A stretch of DNA of 64,000 bases from Ravibacter sp037191015 (GTDB lineage: Bacteria > Bacteroidota > Bacteroidia > Cytophagales > Spirosomataceae). The position numbers were made by a program, and so were the translations under genes. The notes below the pieces were generated by a model that saw only the letters and a list, made by a program, of their open reading frames with translations, was not told the DNA's origin and ran no database searches. Below, one piece after another: positions 18,410 to 25,636 of the stretch (position 1 is the stretch's first letter; each line of letters begins with the position of its first letter). The stretch covers positions 1 to 64,000 of the forward strand of contig JBBCKD010000029.1 of assembly GCA_037191015.1 (NCBI GenBank). Direction: 5' to 3'.

Positions 18410-18439
18410 AAGAGAGCTCCTGCAAGGAGCACTACATTC

Positions 18440-18474
18440 AAAAGCCTTGTTCTGAAGAAGAATAGGGCTTTTTT
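18440..18474 (+). terminator. Terminator downstream of dapD
   Basis: AAAAGCCTTGTTCT (18440-18453) pairs with AGAATAGGGCTTTT, ending in a TTTTTT run. A smaller hairpin GCTCC/GGAGC lies just upstream at 18415-18430. Confidence 0.7.
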
Positions 18475-18481
18475 GTTGGAA

Positions 18482-18554
18482 ACATTTGTAAAATAACCAG
18501 AATTAACAATTAGATATTAACAAAACATTTGTAAATGTAGATATATACAAATGT
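18482..18554 (+). promoter_or_regulatory. Putative operators of the XRE regulator (ACAWWTGT sites)
   Basis: The 9-mer ACATTTGTA occurs at 18482-18490 and 18525-18533, and its exact complement TACAAATGT at 18546-18554. Each contains the palindromic octamer ACAWWTGT. Octamer starts are spaced 43 and 22 bp, near multiples of the helical turn. The last site overlaps the proposed -33 box. A fourth copy (ACAAATGTGAAT, the same 12-mer as at 18547-18558) is inside the regulator's own reading frame at 18640-18651. Autoregulation by the encoded XRE protein is inference. Confidence 0.55.
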
Positions 18555-18582
18555 GAATAACTGAAATTATTCTATATCTTTG
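18552..18582 (+). promoter_or_regulatory. Promoter of the XRE/PIN-like operon
   Basis: TATCTTTG at 18575-18582 matches TAnnTTTG perfectly. TGTG at 18552-18555 (one mismatch to TTTG) lies 19 nt upstream and overlaps the third operator-like site. The start codon is 20 nt downstream. Confidence 0.6.
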
Positions 18583-18602
18583 TATTCATTGATCAAAAAA
18601 AT

Positions 18603-19040
18603 ATGGACCTGTCAGATAAAGTACGGCTGATCATAGGTAACAAATGTGAATCTCCTTCGCAATTTGCTGACGAGATCGGTATCCCGCGATCCGGTGTTTC
18701 CCATTTGCTAAACGGCAGGAATAAGCCCAGCCTCGATGTGATCACCAGGATTGTGCACCGTTATCCGGATATAGGTACGGATTGGATTTGGGACGACAAT
18801 AAAATGCCGGTTTTGAACAGCGATACAAGTATTTCGGAATTAGCCGGTAAAGGTGTCGAAAAGGCAGGCGAATCTATATACGGTAAGCCGTTAGATTTGT
18901 TTTCTCAACCACAGCCCGAACGGAAAACCGTACAGAAAAACGTCGGACCGACCAAATCGGAAGGAAATCAAAATAAAGTTGAACGTGTTTTACTTTTTTT
19001 TACGGACGGGACGTTCAGAGAATTTGTAGTGTCTGAATAA
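18603..19040 (+). CDS. XRE-family helix-turn-helix transcriptional regulator
   Basis: A 145-residue protein. Residues 1-60 are a Cro/C1-type helix-turn-helix (SPSQFADEIGIPRSGVSHLLNGRNKPSLDVITRI), a linker rich in Gln/Lys follows, and the C-terminus ends VERVLLFFTDGTFREFVVSE, a tail I recognise from small XRE regulators of Bacteroidota. It probably controls itself and the downstream gene through the ACAWWTGT sites at its promoter. The next gene begins 36 nt later (ATG 19077), or 3 nt later if a TTG is used, so the two are an operon. The flanking DNA is AT-rich compared with the surrounding housekeeping genes, suggesting acquisition. Confidence 0.85.
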   Translation: MDLSDKVRLIIGNKCESPSQFADEIGIPRSGVSHLLNGRNKPSLDVITRIVHRYPDIGTDWIWDDNKMPVLNSDTSISELAGKGVEKAGESIYGKPLDLFSQPQPERKTVQKNVGPTKSEGNQNKVERVLLFFTDGTFREFVVSE

Positions 19041-19076
19041 GGATTGATTTCTACTAAAAATAATACTTGGCCCATC

Positions 19077-20111
19077 ATGATAGAATTGCCATCCTTTTAC
19101 ATACTTACTATCAATGGAGAGTCGATCCTTCCGGATTCCATCCGGCTAAAACGTGCAACTGATCACAACCGTTCGATCCTTTTTTATCTGGATGCCAATC
19201 TGTGCTTGGATATCGCTGACTATTTTAACAACAAGCTGCCTGCATCCTCTCGACTTAGAATAAACGTTGAAACCCTGATACTTTTCTGTCAACAGCATTC
19301 CATAGAGATTGTCCCAAAGTTTGGTGCAATGGAGTTGTGTAAGGAAAACTTACAACAACTCAACCTTTCGAAGTATCAAGACTTCGTCAATAAAATCACT
19401 TATGTTTTTGACACTCCATTTAATAAAGATACTCAATTTGATAAGCTTGCTTTCAACTACTATACGGAAGTAACCAGGATGGACATAGAAGCTTTGGAAA
19501 AATTCTTTCCTTTGTTGTTCTTAAGCTACATTTCCCTTTTGAAAATATATGTTCTATGTAAGAAAAACAATCCCGGAAAGCATAATGTATTGAAGAATCT
19601 TAAATTATTTTTGCATTGGTGCGGCAAATATCTGAACACCTCTATGGCATCTGAAATACTACTTGCAATCAAGATATTTGGAGGAGATTCTAAGTTTAGA
19701 AAAATGATTAATTTAGATAAAAAAGGTAATGTTAATTATATTTTAGCGTCGTTATGGGGCACAGCCTGGGATTTTTTCCATATGCGTATGGTCCATTTCT
19801 GGGCTATTAACAGCGGAGTCGACTATGATCTGTACCTTATTACACGTGATACTAACATGTTTACTCTGTTTAAAACTTGTCAGCTTCACGGAGCTCTATC
19901 TGCCTTTGGCAGCCCGATAGCCTCCTTTGTAAGTCACGATATTGATATTTCATACAAAGAAGAATTTATTTTGGAAGGCATTAAAGAAATATTGGATGAA
20001 TTCTCCTTGAAAAGAAGCATTAACAAGAATCTCTCTGATCAATTAGATATAAATCTACTTTACAGCTTGAAAGCTAAACTGGAGGCCGATATTACTACTC
20101 TGGTAGGTTAA
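19077..20111 (+). CDS. PIN-like putative nuclease of unknown role
   Basis: A 344-residue protein read from ATG 19077; a TTG at 19044 would add 11 residues. I do not recognise a named family, but the layout suggests a PIN-like nuclease: a hydrophobic strand ending in Asp39 (ILFYLDANLCLDI), Glu86 in KFGAMELC, Asp232 in GTAWDFFHMRM and Asp258 in YDLYLITRDTNMF, in the D-E-D-D order of PIN acidic residues. The long helical middle (about 100-225) is larger than in VapC toxins. It is co-oriented with and probably controlled by the XRE gene. Codon use is AT-rich (many TTT, AAA, TTA), unlike its neighbours. A toxin, defence or RNA-cleaving role is inference. Confidence 0.7.
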   Translation: MIELPSFYILTINGESILPDSIRLKRATDHNRSILFYLDANLCLDIADYFNNKLPASSRLRINVETLILFCQQHSIEIVPKFGAMELCKENLQQLNLSKYQDFVNKITYVFDTPFNKDTQFDKLAFNYYTEVTRMDIEALEKFFPLLFLSYISLLKIYVLCKKNNPGKHNVLKNLKLFLHWCGKYLNTSMASEILLAIKIFGGDSKFRKMINLDKKGNVNYILASLWGTAWDFFHMRMVHFWAINSGVDYDLYLITRDTNMFTLFKTCQLHGALSAFGSPIASFVSHDIDISYKEEFILEGIKEILDEFSLKRSINKNLSDQLDINLLYSLKAKLEADITTLVG

Positions 20112-20337
20112 GGAAATTTCCAGGGTTCCCTAAAGCTCATTGTAGCAGTTCCAGGACCTGAATACTCTTACACTGGTCTGAAGTGAGGGATAAACATAGT
20201 TTTGATCCAAACAACCTGTGTACGGCTGCCTTTTCAAAACTAGCACCTCTCCGGAGCCTGGCAGAAATATTGCTTTCCGAACAGGTGCCGGATCCTGCAG
20301 AAGTGTGGAATTCCGGTACCGAAACGCTTCCAGTAGC

Positions 20338-20697
20338 TCATTTCCGGAGAATCTTCTCCATCGATTTTCCTTTTGCCAGCTCGTCGATGAGCTTATCCAG
20401 ATAGCGGATCTTCTGCATGAGCTCGTCTTCTATCTCTTCCACACGATAGCCGCAGATTACACCCGTGATTTTTGATGCATTGGGGTTGATTTGCGGCGCC
20501 TGACCGAAAAAGTTCTCAAAATCGGTCTTATTGTCGATATGCTTTTGAAACGTCTGCTCATCATACCCGGTCAGCCAGAATATAATTTCATCTACTTCGG
20601 CTTTCGTACGTCCTTTTTTTTCCGCTTTTTGGATATAATGCGGGTAAACACTAGCAAAAGACATTCTGTAAACTCTCGTATTATTATTATTATTCAT
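20338..20697 (-). CDS. DUF2200 domain-containing protein
   Basis: A 119-residue protein matching the DUF2200 pattern over almost its whole length: MSFASVYPHYIQKAEKKGRT, KAEVDEIIFWLTGYDE, and the C-terminal VICGYRVEEIEDELMQKIRYLDKLIDELAKGK. It is predicted cytoplasmic and helical; function is unknown in the family. The N-terminal Asn run (MNNNNNT) is encoded by an ATT/AAT triplet tract at about 20680-20694 and may vary in length. It is downstream of and on the same strand as the CLC-F gene. Confidence 0.88.
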   Translation of the reverse strand: MNNNNNTRVYRMSFASVYPHYIQKAEKKGRTKAEVDEIIFWLTGYDEQTFQKHIDNKTDFENFFGQAPQINPNASKITGVICGYRVEEIEDELMQKIRYLDKLIDELAKGKSMEKILRK

Positions 20698-20729
20698 CTC
20701 GCTTACGATCGATAGTTACGCTATATGAC

Positions 20730-22031
20730 TTAAAGTTCATTTAAACGTTTTCCCCGGTAGGCCGGGAATCGCCGGTGCTTAGGTTCTCCAACCATCTGCC
20801 TGCCATATATGCTGTTGTGTCCTGACAACAGGTAGGCGACTACGCAGGCAATGGCAACGTATACGCCGCATTCACTTCCAAACAGCTCAATAGCCATCAT
20901 GATGCAGGCGATCGGCGTATTGGTTGCTCCTGCAAAAACGGCTACAAATCCCATTCCAGCCAGAAGTCCCGTAGGTAACGGAATAAAATAGCCTAAAGCA
21001 TTTCCCAATGTAGCCCCGATAAAAAACAGCGGAGTGACTTCTCCGCCCTTAAAACCTGCTGCCAGAGTGACAATGGTAAAAACCATTTTTAAGGCAAAGT
21101 CGTATGCCGGCAGCTGCTGCTCAAAGGAACTTACGATTGTTGGAATACCTAGCCCGATATATTTTGTGGTGCCTATTGCCCAAATTGCCGATGCTACGAT
21201 AGTACCGCCGACCAGGGGCCGTAACGGCGGGTAAGCAATTTTTGACTTAAAAACACTACCTGTCCTATGTATGGCTTTACTGAATATGGCGGCACATAAC
21301 CCGAAAAAAATACCTGCGATAACCGCGTAAGCTATATTGAGGAACGAAATATCGGGAATAGAACTGATATGGTAATGCGTGTGCGGCGCCTGCCAAAGCC
21401 GGGTAACCAGGTCGGCTATAACAGCAGTTATAAAAGCCGGAAAAATAGCATTATAGCGGATGCGTCCGATCATAAAAAACTCCAAACCGAAGACAGCGCC
21501 TGCCAGCGGCGTACCGAATACCGATCCAAAGCCGCCTGCAATGGCCGATATCATCAGTATGGTCCTGTCGGCAGCGACAAGCCTGAACGGCTTTGAAAAC
21601 TGGTCGGCAATAGCTCCGGCCATCTGCAGGGCTGTACCTTCGCGCCCTGCCGAGCCACCGAAAAAATGGGTGGCAATAGTTCCGATGTATACAAGCGGAG
21701 CCATCCTGAAAGGAATGATTTTTTGAGGGGCGTGAATAGTGTCAATGAGAAGATTGTTGCCGGCTTCCGCTTCTTTTCCGAAGTAATGATACAGCAGCCC
21801 GATCGAAAAACCCCCAAGGGGCAACAATGCTATCACCCACAAATGGCTCTCACGGAAGCCGGTCACCCAATCGAGCGATATTAAAAAGCCTGCCGAAGCG
21901 CTTCCGATACAGGCGCCTGTAAGCAGGCAAATGAGTATCCACTTGAAGATATAAGGAATGGCAGGGTAGCGCCTGAACGATATCTGAAGCAGTAAATTGA
22001 TTTTTTTGCTGAAGGATCTTTTCCGTTTCAT
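20730..22031 (-). CDS. CLC-F type fluoride/proton antiporter
   Basis: A 433-residue CLC-superfamily membrane protein. The anion-site signatures are those of fluoride-exporting CLC-F proteins, not of chloride CLCs: GNNLLID (residues 91-97) in place of GSGIP, GREGTA (129-134, gating Glu131) in place of GREGP, and GFKGGEVTPLFFIGATLGN (326-344). About ten membrane segments are visible. CLC-F antiporters expel fluoride against the proton gradient. A fluoride riboswitch lies 42 nt upstream of the start codon, which strongly supports the substrate. DUF2200 follows on the same strand after 32 nt and may be co-transcribed. Confidence 0.92.
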   Translation of the reverse strand: MKRKRSFSKKINLLLQISFRRYPAIPYIFKWILICLLTGACIGSASAGFLISLDWVTGFRESHLWVIALLPLGGFSIGLLYHYFGKEAEAGNNLLIDTIHAPQKIIPFRMAPLVYIGTIATHFFGGSAGREGTALQMAGAIADQFSKPFRLVAADRTILMISAIAGGFGSVFGTPLAGAVFGLEFFMIGRIRYNAIFPAFITAVIADLVTRLWQAPHTHYHISSIPDISFLNIAYAVIAGIFFGLCAAIFSKAIHRTGSVFKSKIAYPPLRPLVGGTIVASAIWAIGTTKYIGLGIPTIVSSFEQQLPAYDFALKMVFTIVTLAAGFKGGEVTPLFFIGATLGNALGYFIPLPTGLLAGMGFVAVFAGATNTPIACIMMAIELFGSECGVYVAIACVVAYLLSGHNSIYGRQMVGEPKHRRFPAYRGKRLNEL

Positions 22032-22073
22032 TTGAATAAACTGCCTGATTAAATGTTTCTACACTTAATTTAA

Positions 22074-22123
22074 CCAGGCGCCATCAGCTTTTTCAGGGCG
22101 GTTCAGGGAAGACACCATTTCCG
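22074..22123 (-). ncRNA. Fluoride riboswitch (crcB motif)
   Basis: Read on the minus strand, the leader contains GGAAATGGTGTCTTCCCTG, then AACCGCCCTGAAAAAGC, then TGATGGCGCCTGG. These match in order the conserved parts of the crcB/fluoride aptamer: ATG bulge, 5' helix strand GGTGTC pairing with GGCGCC (two G-U pairs), AACCGCC, and GCTGATGG. The 5' part GGAA/TTCC forms the second helix. It precedes the CLC-F antiporter gene, the expected partner. Binding of fluoride normally turns such genes on; whether control is on transcription or translation I cannot tell. Confidence 0.88.
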
Positions 22124-22167
22124 TTTTTGCAAATCTAGAAAAAAATCTTTTCTATGGAAAAAGGTCT

Positions 22168-22701
22168 TTATTTCTTTCTCCTGTAATGCAGTTGAGCCAG
22201 TCCGGTGTCAAATGATCGCACACTTACAAGCTCGAGCTCCTGTTCGGGTCTACCGTCCTTAAACAATCTTGTTCCGTTACCAACCAATACAGGAATGACC
22301 GAAATAATAAATTCGTCGATCAGGTCATTCTTCAGAAGCTCGTTTATAATTTCGGCCCCGCCGTCACAATAGATATTTTTTCCCGTTCCGCTTTTTAGCC
22401 GTTGTATCAATTCTGTCAGATTCCCGGTATAGAACTTTGTTTTACCTACACCTGGTCTTTCGGTACCTGTAATAACATGTACGTCTCGTTCTCCATTGTC
22501 ATAATGAGCGCTGCCAATTTCCCGGAGCACCCAATCGTATGTTTTTCTGCCAAGAATTATGGTGTCGATCGTTGAAGTAAATTCCGCATACCCATAATCT
22601 TCTCCTTCTTTTTCTACTAGTTTCAAAAAGCCAAGGTCGTCATTCGGTTTGGCAATGTAACCGTCCAGACTTGTAGCTATGTAAATAGACAGCGTTCGCA
22701 T
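22168..22701 (-). CDS. Dihydrofolate-reductase-family (RibD C-terminal-like) protein
   Basis: A 177-residue protein with the RibD-C/DHFR-like fold found in many bacterial reductases of unknown substrate: LSIYIATSLDGYIAKPNDDLGFL (about 4-26), TIILGRKTYDWVL (about 47-59), VHVITGTERPG, then NIYCDGGAEIINELLKNDLIDEF (about 115-137) with the Gly-rich NADPH-contact segment. It is not the folate-pathway FolA. It stands alone upstream of the riboswitch, on the same strand but separated by about 100 nt. Confidence 0.85.
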   Translation of the reverse strand: MRTLSIYIATSLDGYIAKPNDDLGFLKLVEKEGEDYGYAEFTSTIDTIILGRKTYDWVLREIGSAHYDNGERDVHVITGTERPGVGKTKFYTGNLTELIQRLKSGTGKNIYCDGGAEIINELLKNDLIDEFIISVIPVLVGNGTRLFKDGRPEQELELVSVRSFDTGLAQLHYRRKK

Positions 22702-22867
22702 CGTTTTTATTCTCTTTGTATTTAAGTCCTGAGATCATAAAGGTAAAATAATATCCCCATAAGGCGTTAGTTCCGGGTTTTAGAGTTTTGTTGTATAATT
22801 TATATTATGTTAAATAAAGAAACGATGAATAGCGAATACCGGTTTGCTATGCCCCTCTCTCAGGCTT

Positions 22868-24058
22868 TCACGATATTGGGTTACCTTTTCTTTTTGACAA
22901 ATGACTGAAAGCAACTACCAGCATCAGCACACCTATAAAACCCAGAGCAACTGAAAGAGACGTCTGCTCAGCTATGAAGCCCAGCAACGCGGGACCTGCC
23001 AATTGTCCTGCATAACCTATTGTGGTGACAGCCGTCAGCGCCGCAGTGCTGGGTACGTTTTTGATTTGCCCGGCCTGGCTGAAAAAAACGGGAACGATAT
23101 TCGCAGCCCCGAGCCCGATCAGGACAAAGCCTGCCAGCGCCGTTACTACCCATGGTGTCGCTACGAGTATCAGGAAGCCCGAAGCAGCCACCAGGCTTCC
23201 GGCCAGAACAACTTTCCGGCTTTGCATTTTGGAAACAATCCGGTCGCCGATCAGCCGCATAAAAGCCATAGCAATCGAAAATGCGGCATATCCCAGGCCG
23301 AGATACGCTTCTTCCATCCCTTTGTAGTCCCTTAAAAATATAGCGCTCCAGTCAAGGACGGCTCCTTCCGAAAGGAAGACGATAAAACACATGGTACCCA
23401 GGAACAAAACCCGGGTATTCAGCCAGGAAGCCGCTTTCTGTTTTTCTTCTGTCCTGCCCGGGGAATATTTCCTGGTCACTTCTTTCTCTGTCCTGAAACT
23501 CATGAGCTTTCCTGACTGGCCGGATACGATCAGCAGCAGCAAGGCCGAAAGAACGAGAAGTGATGTAACCGGCTGAAAATTCATTTTCAGAAGAAAAAGA
23601 ACAATGAGAGGGCCGAGCAGTCCCCCTACGCTGAAGAGTCCGTGCAGCGATGACATGATGGGCTTCCCGGAAAGGTTCTGTATCTGAACCCCGTGGGCAT
23701 TCATGGCTACATCGATACTTCCTATGCCAGCTCCGAACAGGAAAAGCATCAGGCCCATCCGAACAGGCGAATTCATCAAGAGCAAAGAAGGCAGCGTGAC
23801 GGCAATCACTACAGTCGCCAGAAGGATTACGCGACGGCTCCCGATCCTGGAAATCAGCCACCCTGTCGCGGGCATCATCACGATAGCGCCGCCTCCCAGG
23901 AACAGTAGTAAAACCCCTATCTCGTTATCGTTCAGAAGAAGTCTGTCTTTGACGTAAGGCACCATCGGCGCCCAGCCGGAAAGGGCGATGCCGCAAACCA
24001 GGAAAACTGCCCTGGTTGCCAGGCCGGCCTTTTTCAAATCTGCCGTAAATGTTTCCAA
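22868..24058 (-). CDS. Major facilitator superfamily transporter
   Basis: A 396-residue protein with 12 predicted membrane segments in two halves. The loop 2-3 motif GWLISRIGSRRVILLAT (about 65-81) and the equivalent GDRIVSKMQSRKVVLAG in the second half (about 267-283) are the MFS hallmarks. The sequence resembles the fucose-permease/YbjJ-like branch, but the substrate cannot be read from the sequence. It is transcribed toward the reductase gene; an MFS start shortly after the upstream terminator at 24091-24127 suggests its own promoter. Confidence 0.88.
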   Translation of the reverse strand: METFTADLKKAGLATRAVFLVCGIALSGWAPMVPYVKDRLLLNDNEIGVLLLFLGGGAIVMMPATGWLISRIGSRRVILLATVVIAVTLPSLLLMNSPVRMGLMLFLFGAGIGSIDVAMNAHGVQIQNLSGKPIMSSLHGLFSVGGLLGPLIVLFLLKMNFQPVTSLLVLSALLLLIVSGQSGKLMSFRTEKEVTRKYSPGRTEEKQKAASWLNTRVLFLGTMCFIVFLSEGAVLDWSAIFLRDYKGMEEAYLGLGYAAFSIAMAFMRLIGDRIVSKMQSRKVVLAGSLVAASGFLILVATPWVVTALAGFVLIGLGAANIVPVFFSQAGQIKNVPSTAALTAVTTIGYAGQLAGPALLGFIAEQTSLSVALGFIGVLMLVVAFSHLSKRKGNPIS

Positions 24059-24090
24059 TCTTCAGTCTGTCAGGATAATGAAAAGCAAAA

Positions 24091-24127
24091 TAAGAAAGGC
24101 TGCTCCGGAGAGCAGCCCTTTTCTTAT
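24091..24127 (-). terminator. Terminator after the TPR/coiled-coil gene
   Basis: On the minus strand, GATAAGAAAAGGGCTGCT pairs with AGCAGCCTTTCTTATT around a CTCCGG loop. It lies 18 nt downstream of the gene at 24145-25605 and just before the MFS start. Confidence 0.8.
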
Positions 24128-24144
24128 CAAAACCTGGAAAAAAG

Positions 24145-25605
24145 TTACTCCGAGCAGGGAATATTTTTGGATTCCACCTGCTGGATGATATTATTGATGT
24201 TATCAAGGGTAACTTTTGCGTCTGAATCAGGGTTAACAGAGGCCGCTTTTTCAAAGTAAGGCCGGGATTTTTTGAACCGTCCGCATACCTTGCTTTCAAC
24301 TTCCTTGCCTTTTGCCTGGTATTCCTGCATGTTCATATTGTCGACTTCGCGTTTCAGCTCCACTCCTTCATTATAATAGATAGCACCGAGCCCGAACAAG
24401 GCATCGTAATTGTTGCCATCTACAGAGATAGCTTTTTCATAAGTCTTCAACGCACTGTTTTTAGCTTCGGTTTGCTTGCTTCTAAGATCATTTACCTGAG
24501 CTTCCAAAGCCGATTTATCAACGCTGTTTGCCTTCTCTTCCGCAGCTTTGATGTCGTTTCCTATTTTGGCGATGCTCGCTTCGGTCTCTTCTTTCGACTT
24601 TTTCACTTCATCAAGCTGGCGCTTCAGCTCGGCGCTCCTTGGTTGAGCTTTAAGGCGGGCGGTGAGCCGCTTGATCTCTCCGTCATAGATCTCGATTTTT
24701 GATTTTTCCTGCTCAAGGTCATCTTCGAGCCTGGTTTTTTGAACGCCTGACTGGGCAAGCTTCTCCTCGATCTCCCTTAAATCCTTGGTATACTTCGAAT
24801 ACCGGTTATCAAAAAGTATACCTAAATTGGTAAGGTTGATGACGTTGGGATCCTTTTCCGTAAGCTCGGTCAGCTCCCTGATCGCATCATCTTCGCGACC
24901 GGCAGCAAGAAGGATATTCACCTTCTCAGACATCAGGTCTTTATGATTCTCATTGACCTTCAACCCCAGGTTGAGAACATCCAGGGCTTTGTCATAATCA
25001 TTTTTCTCTTTGTGAAGCTGGGCATAGCCATAGTAGGCGCTGGGGTCTTTACCTCCGTTCTGGGCGTAGCCGGCATAGTTCTTTACGGCTTCGTCAAAAT
25101 TGTTCAGTTGCTGCGCGGAAATAGCGGCATAAAGCGCTCCTGTAGTATCGCTCTTGAATACGCCGTGAGCAGAAGCAAAGCTTTCCAATGCTCCCTGCAT
25201 GTTTTTAGCCTGGAAATGCTTCACGCCCTGGTTGATAAACGCGTCGTATAAAGGAGTCTGCTTATCGCCATCCAGGACAGCCTGGGCTTCTTTTGCCAGC
25301 TTGCCGGCGTCTCCCTTTTTCGTTTTATCGAGCTCCACTACCTTTTTGTAGGCTTCCAATGCCTTATTGGCAGCGTTTGCATCTATTACTTCCGTCGTAT
25401 CGCGGAGAAGAGCGATATTTTCGAAAAGTTTCGCCCTATCCATCCAGGTAGCCGCTTTCACGTTGGCTTTTGCATCCTGGATTTTCTCATCGGATTTTTC
25501 CTTATCCTTCTTATATTGGGTCAGCATAGCTCCCTCAAGAAGGTCCTGGGAAAAGGCCGGGGCCACCATTAAGGCTAATATTAAACAAACAATTATTTTT
25601 TTCAT
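24145..25605 (-). CDS. Secreted TPR / coiled-coil protein
   Basis: About 486 residues. The open frame extends to 25752, inside the gyrA 3' end, but the credible start is ATG at 25605, which begins the signal peptide MKKIIVCLILALMVAPAFSQ. Then come TPR-like repeats (about 100-290, such as SAYYGYAQLHKEKNDYDKALDVLNLG), a coiled coil of Lys/Glu/Gln-rich heptads (about 300-390, EKLAQSGVQKTRLEDDLEQE), and a further TPR pair. No enzymatic motif is seen; a periplasmic structural or scaffold role is likely. It lies 31 nt downstream of gyrA on the same strand, so it may be co-transcribed. Confidence 0.85.
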   Translation of the reverse strand: MKKIIVCLILALMVAPAFSQDLLEGAMLTQYKKDKEKSDEKIQDAKANVKAATWMDRAKLFENIALLRDTTEVIDANAANKALEAYKKVVELDKTKKGDAGKLAKEAQAVLDGDKQTPLYDAFINQGVKHFQAKNMQGALESFASAHGVFKSDTTGALYAAISAQQLNNFDEAVKNYAGYAQNGGKDPSAYYGYAQLHKEKNDYDKALDVLNLGLKVNENHKDLMSEKVNILLAAGREDDAIRELTELTEKDPNVINLTNLGILFDNRYSKYTKDLREIEEKLAQSGVQKTRLEDDLEQEKSKIEIYDGEIKRLTARLKAQPRSAELKRQLDEVKKSKEETEASIAKIGNDIKAAEEKANSVDKSALEAQVNDLRSKQTEAKNSALKTYEKAISVDGNNYDALFGLGAIYYNEGVELKREVDNMNMQEYQAKGKEVESKVCGRFKKSRPYFEKAASVNPDSDAKVTLDNINNIIQQVESKNIPCSE

Positions 25606-25636
25606 AGGTAATTTAAAATGGTTTAAGTTGCTTGTA

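Noticed and set aside
20112..20337. Possible small gene (frame at 20183-20404) between the PIN-like gene and DUF2200
   Set aside because: The residues resemble no family, it overlaps the DUF2200 end and has no promoter; the stretch is better left as non-coding, perhaps the edge of the AT-rich insert.
20730..22031. Ordinary chloride channel/antiporter annotation
   Set aside because: The GSGIP motif is replaced by GNNLLID and a fluoride riboswitch precedes it, so CLC-F fits better.
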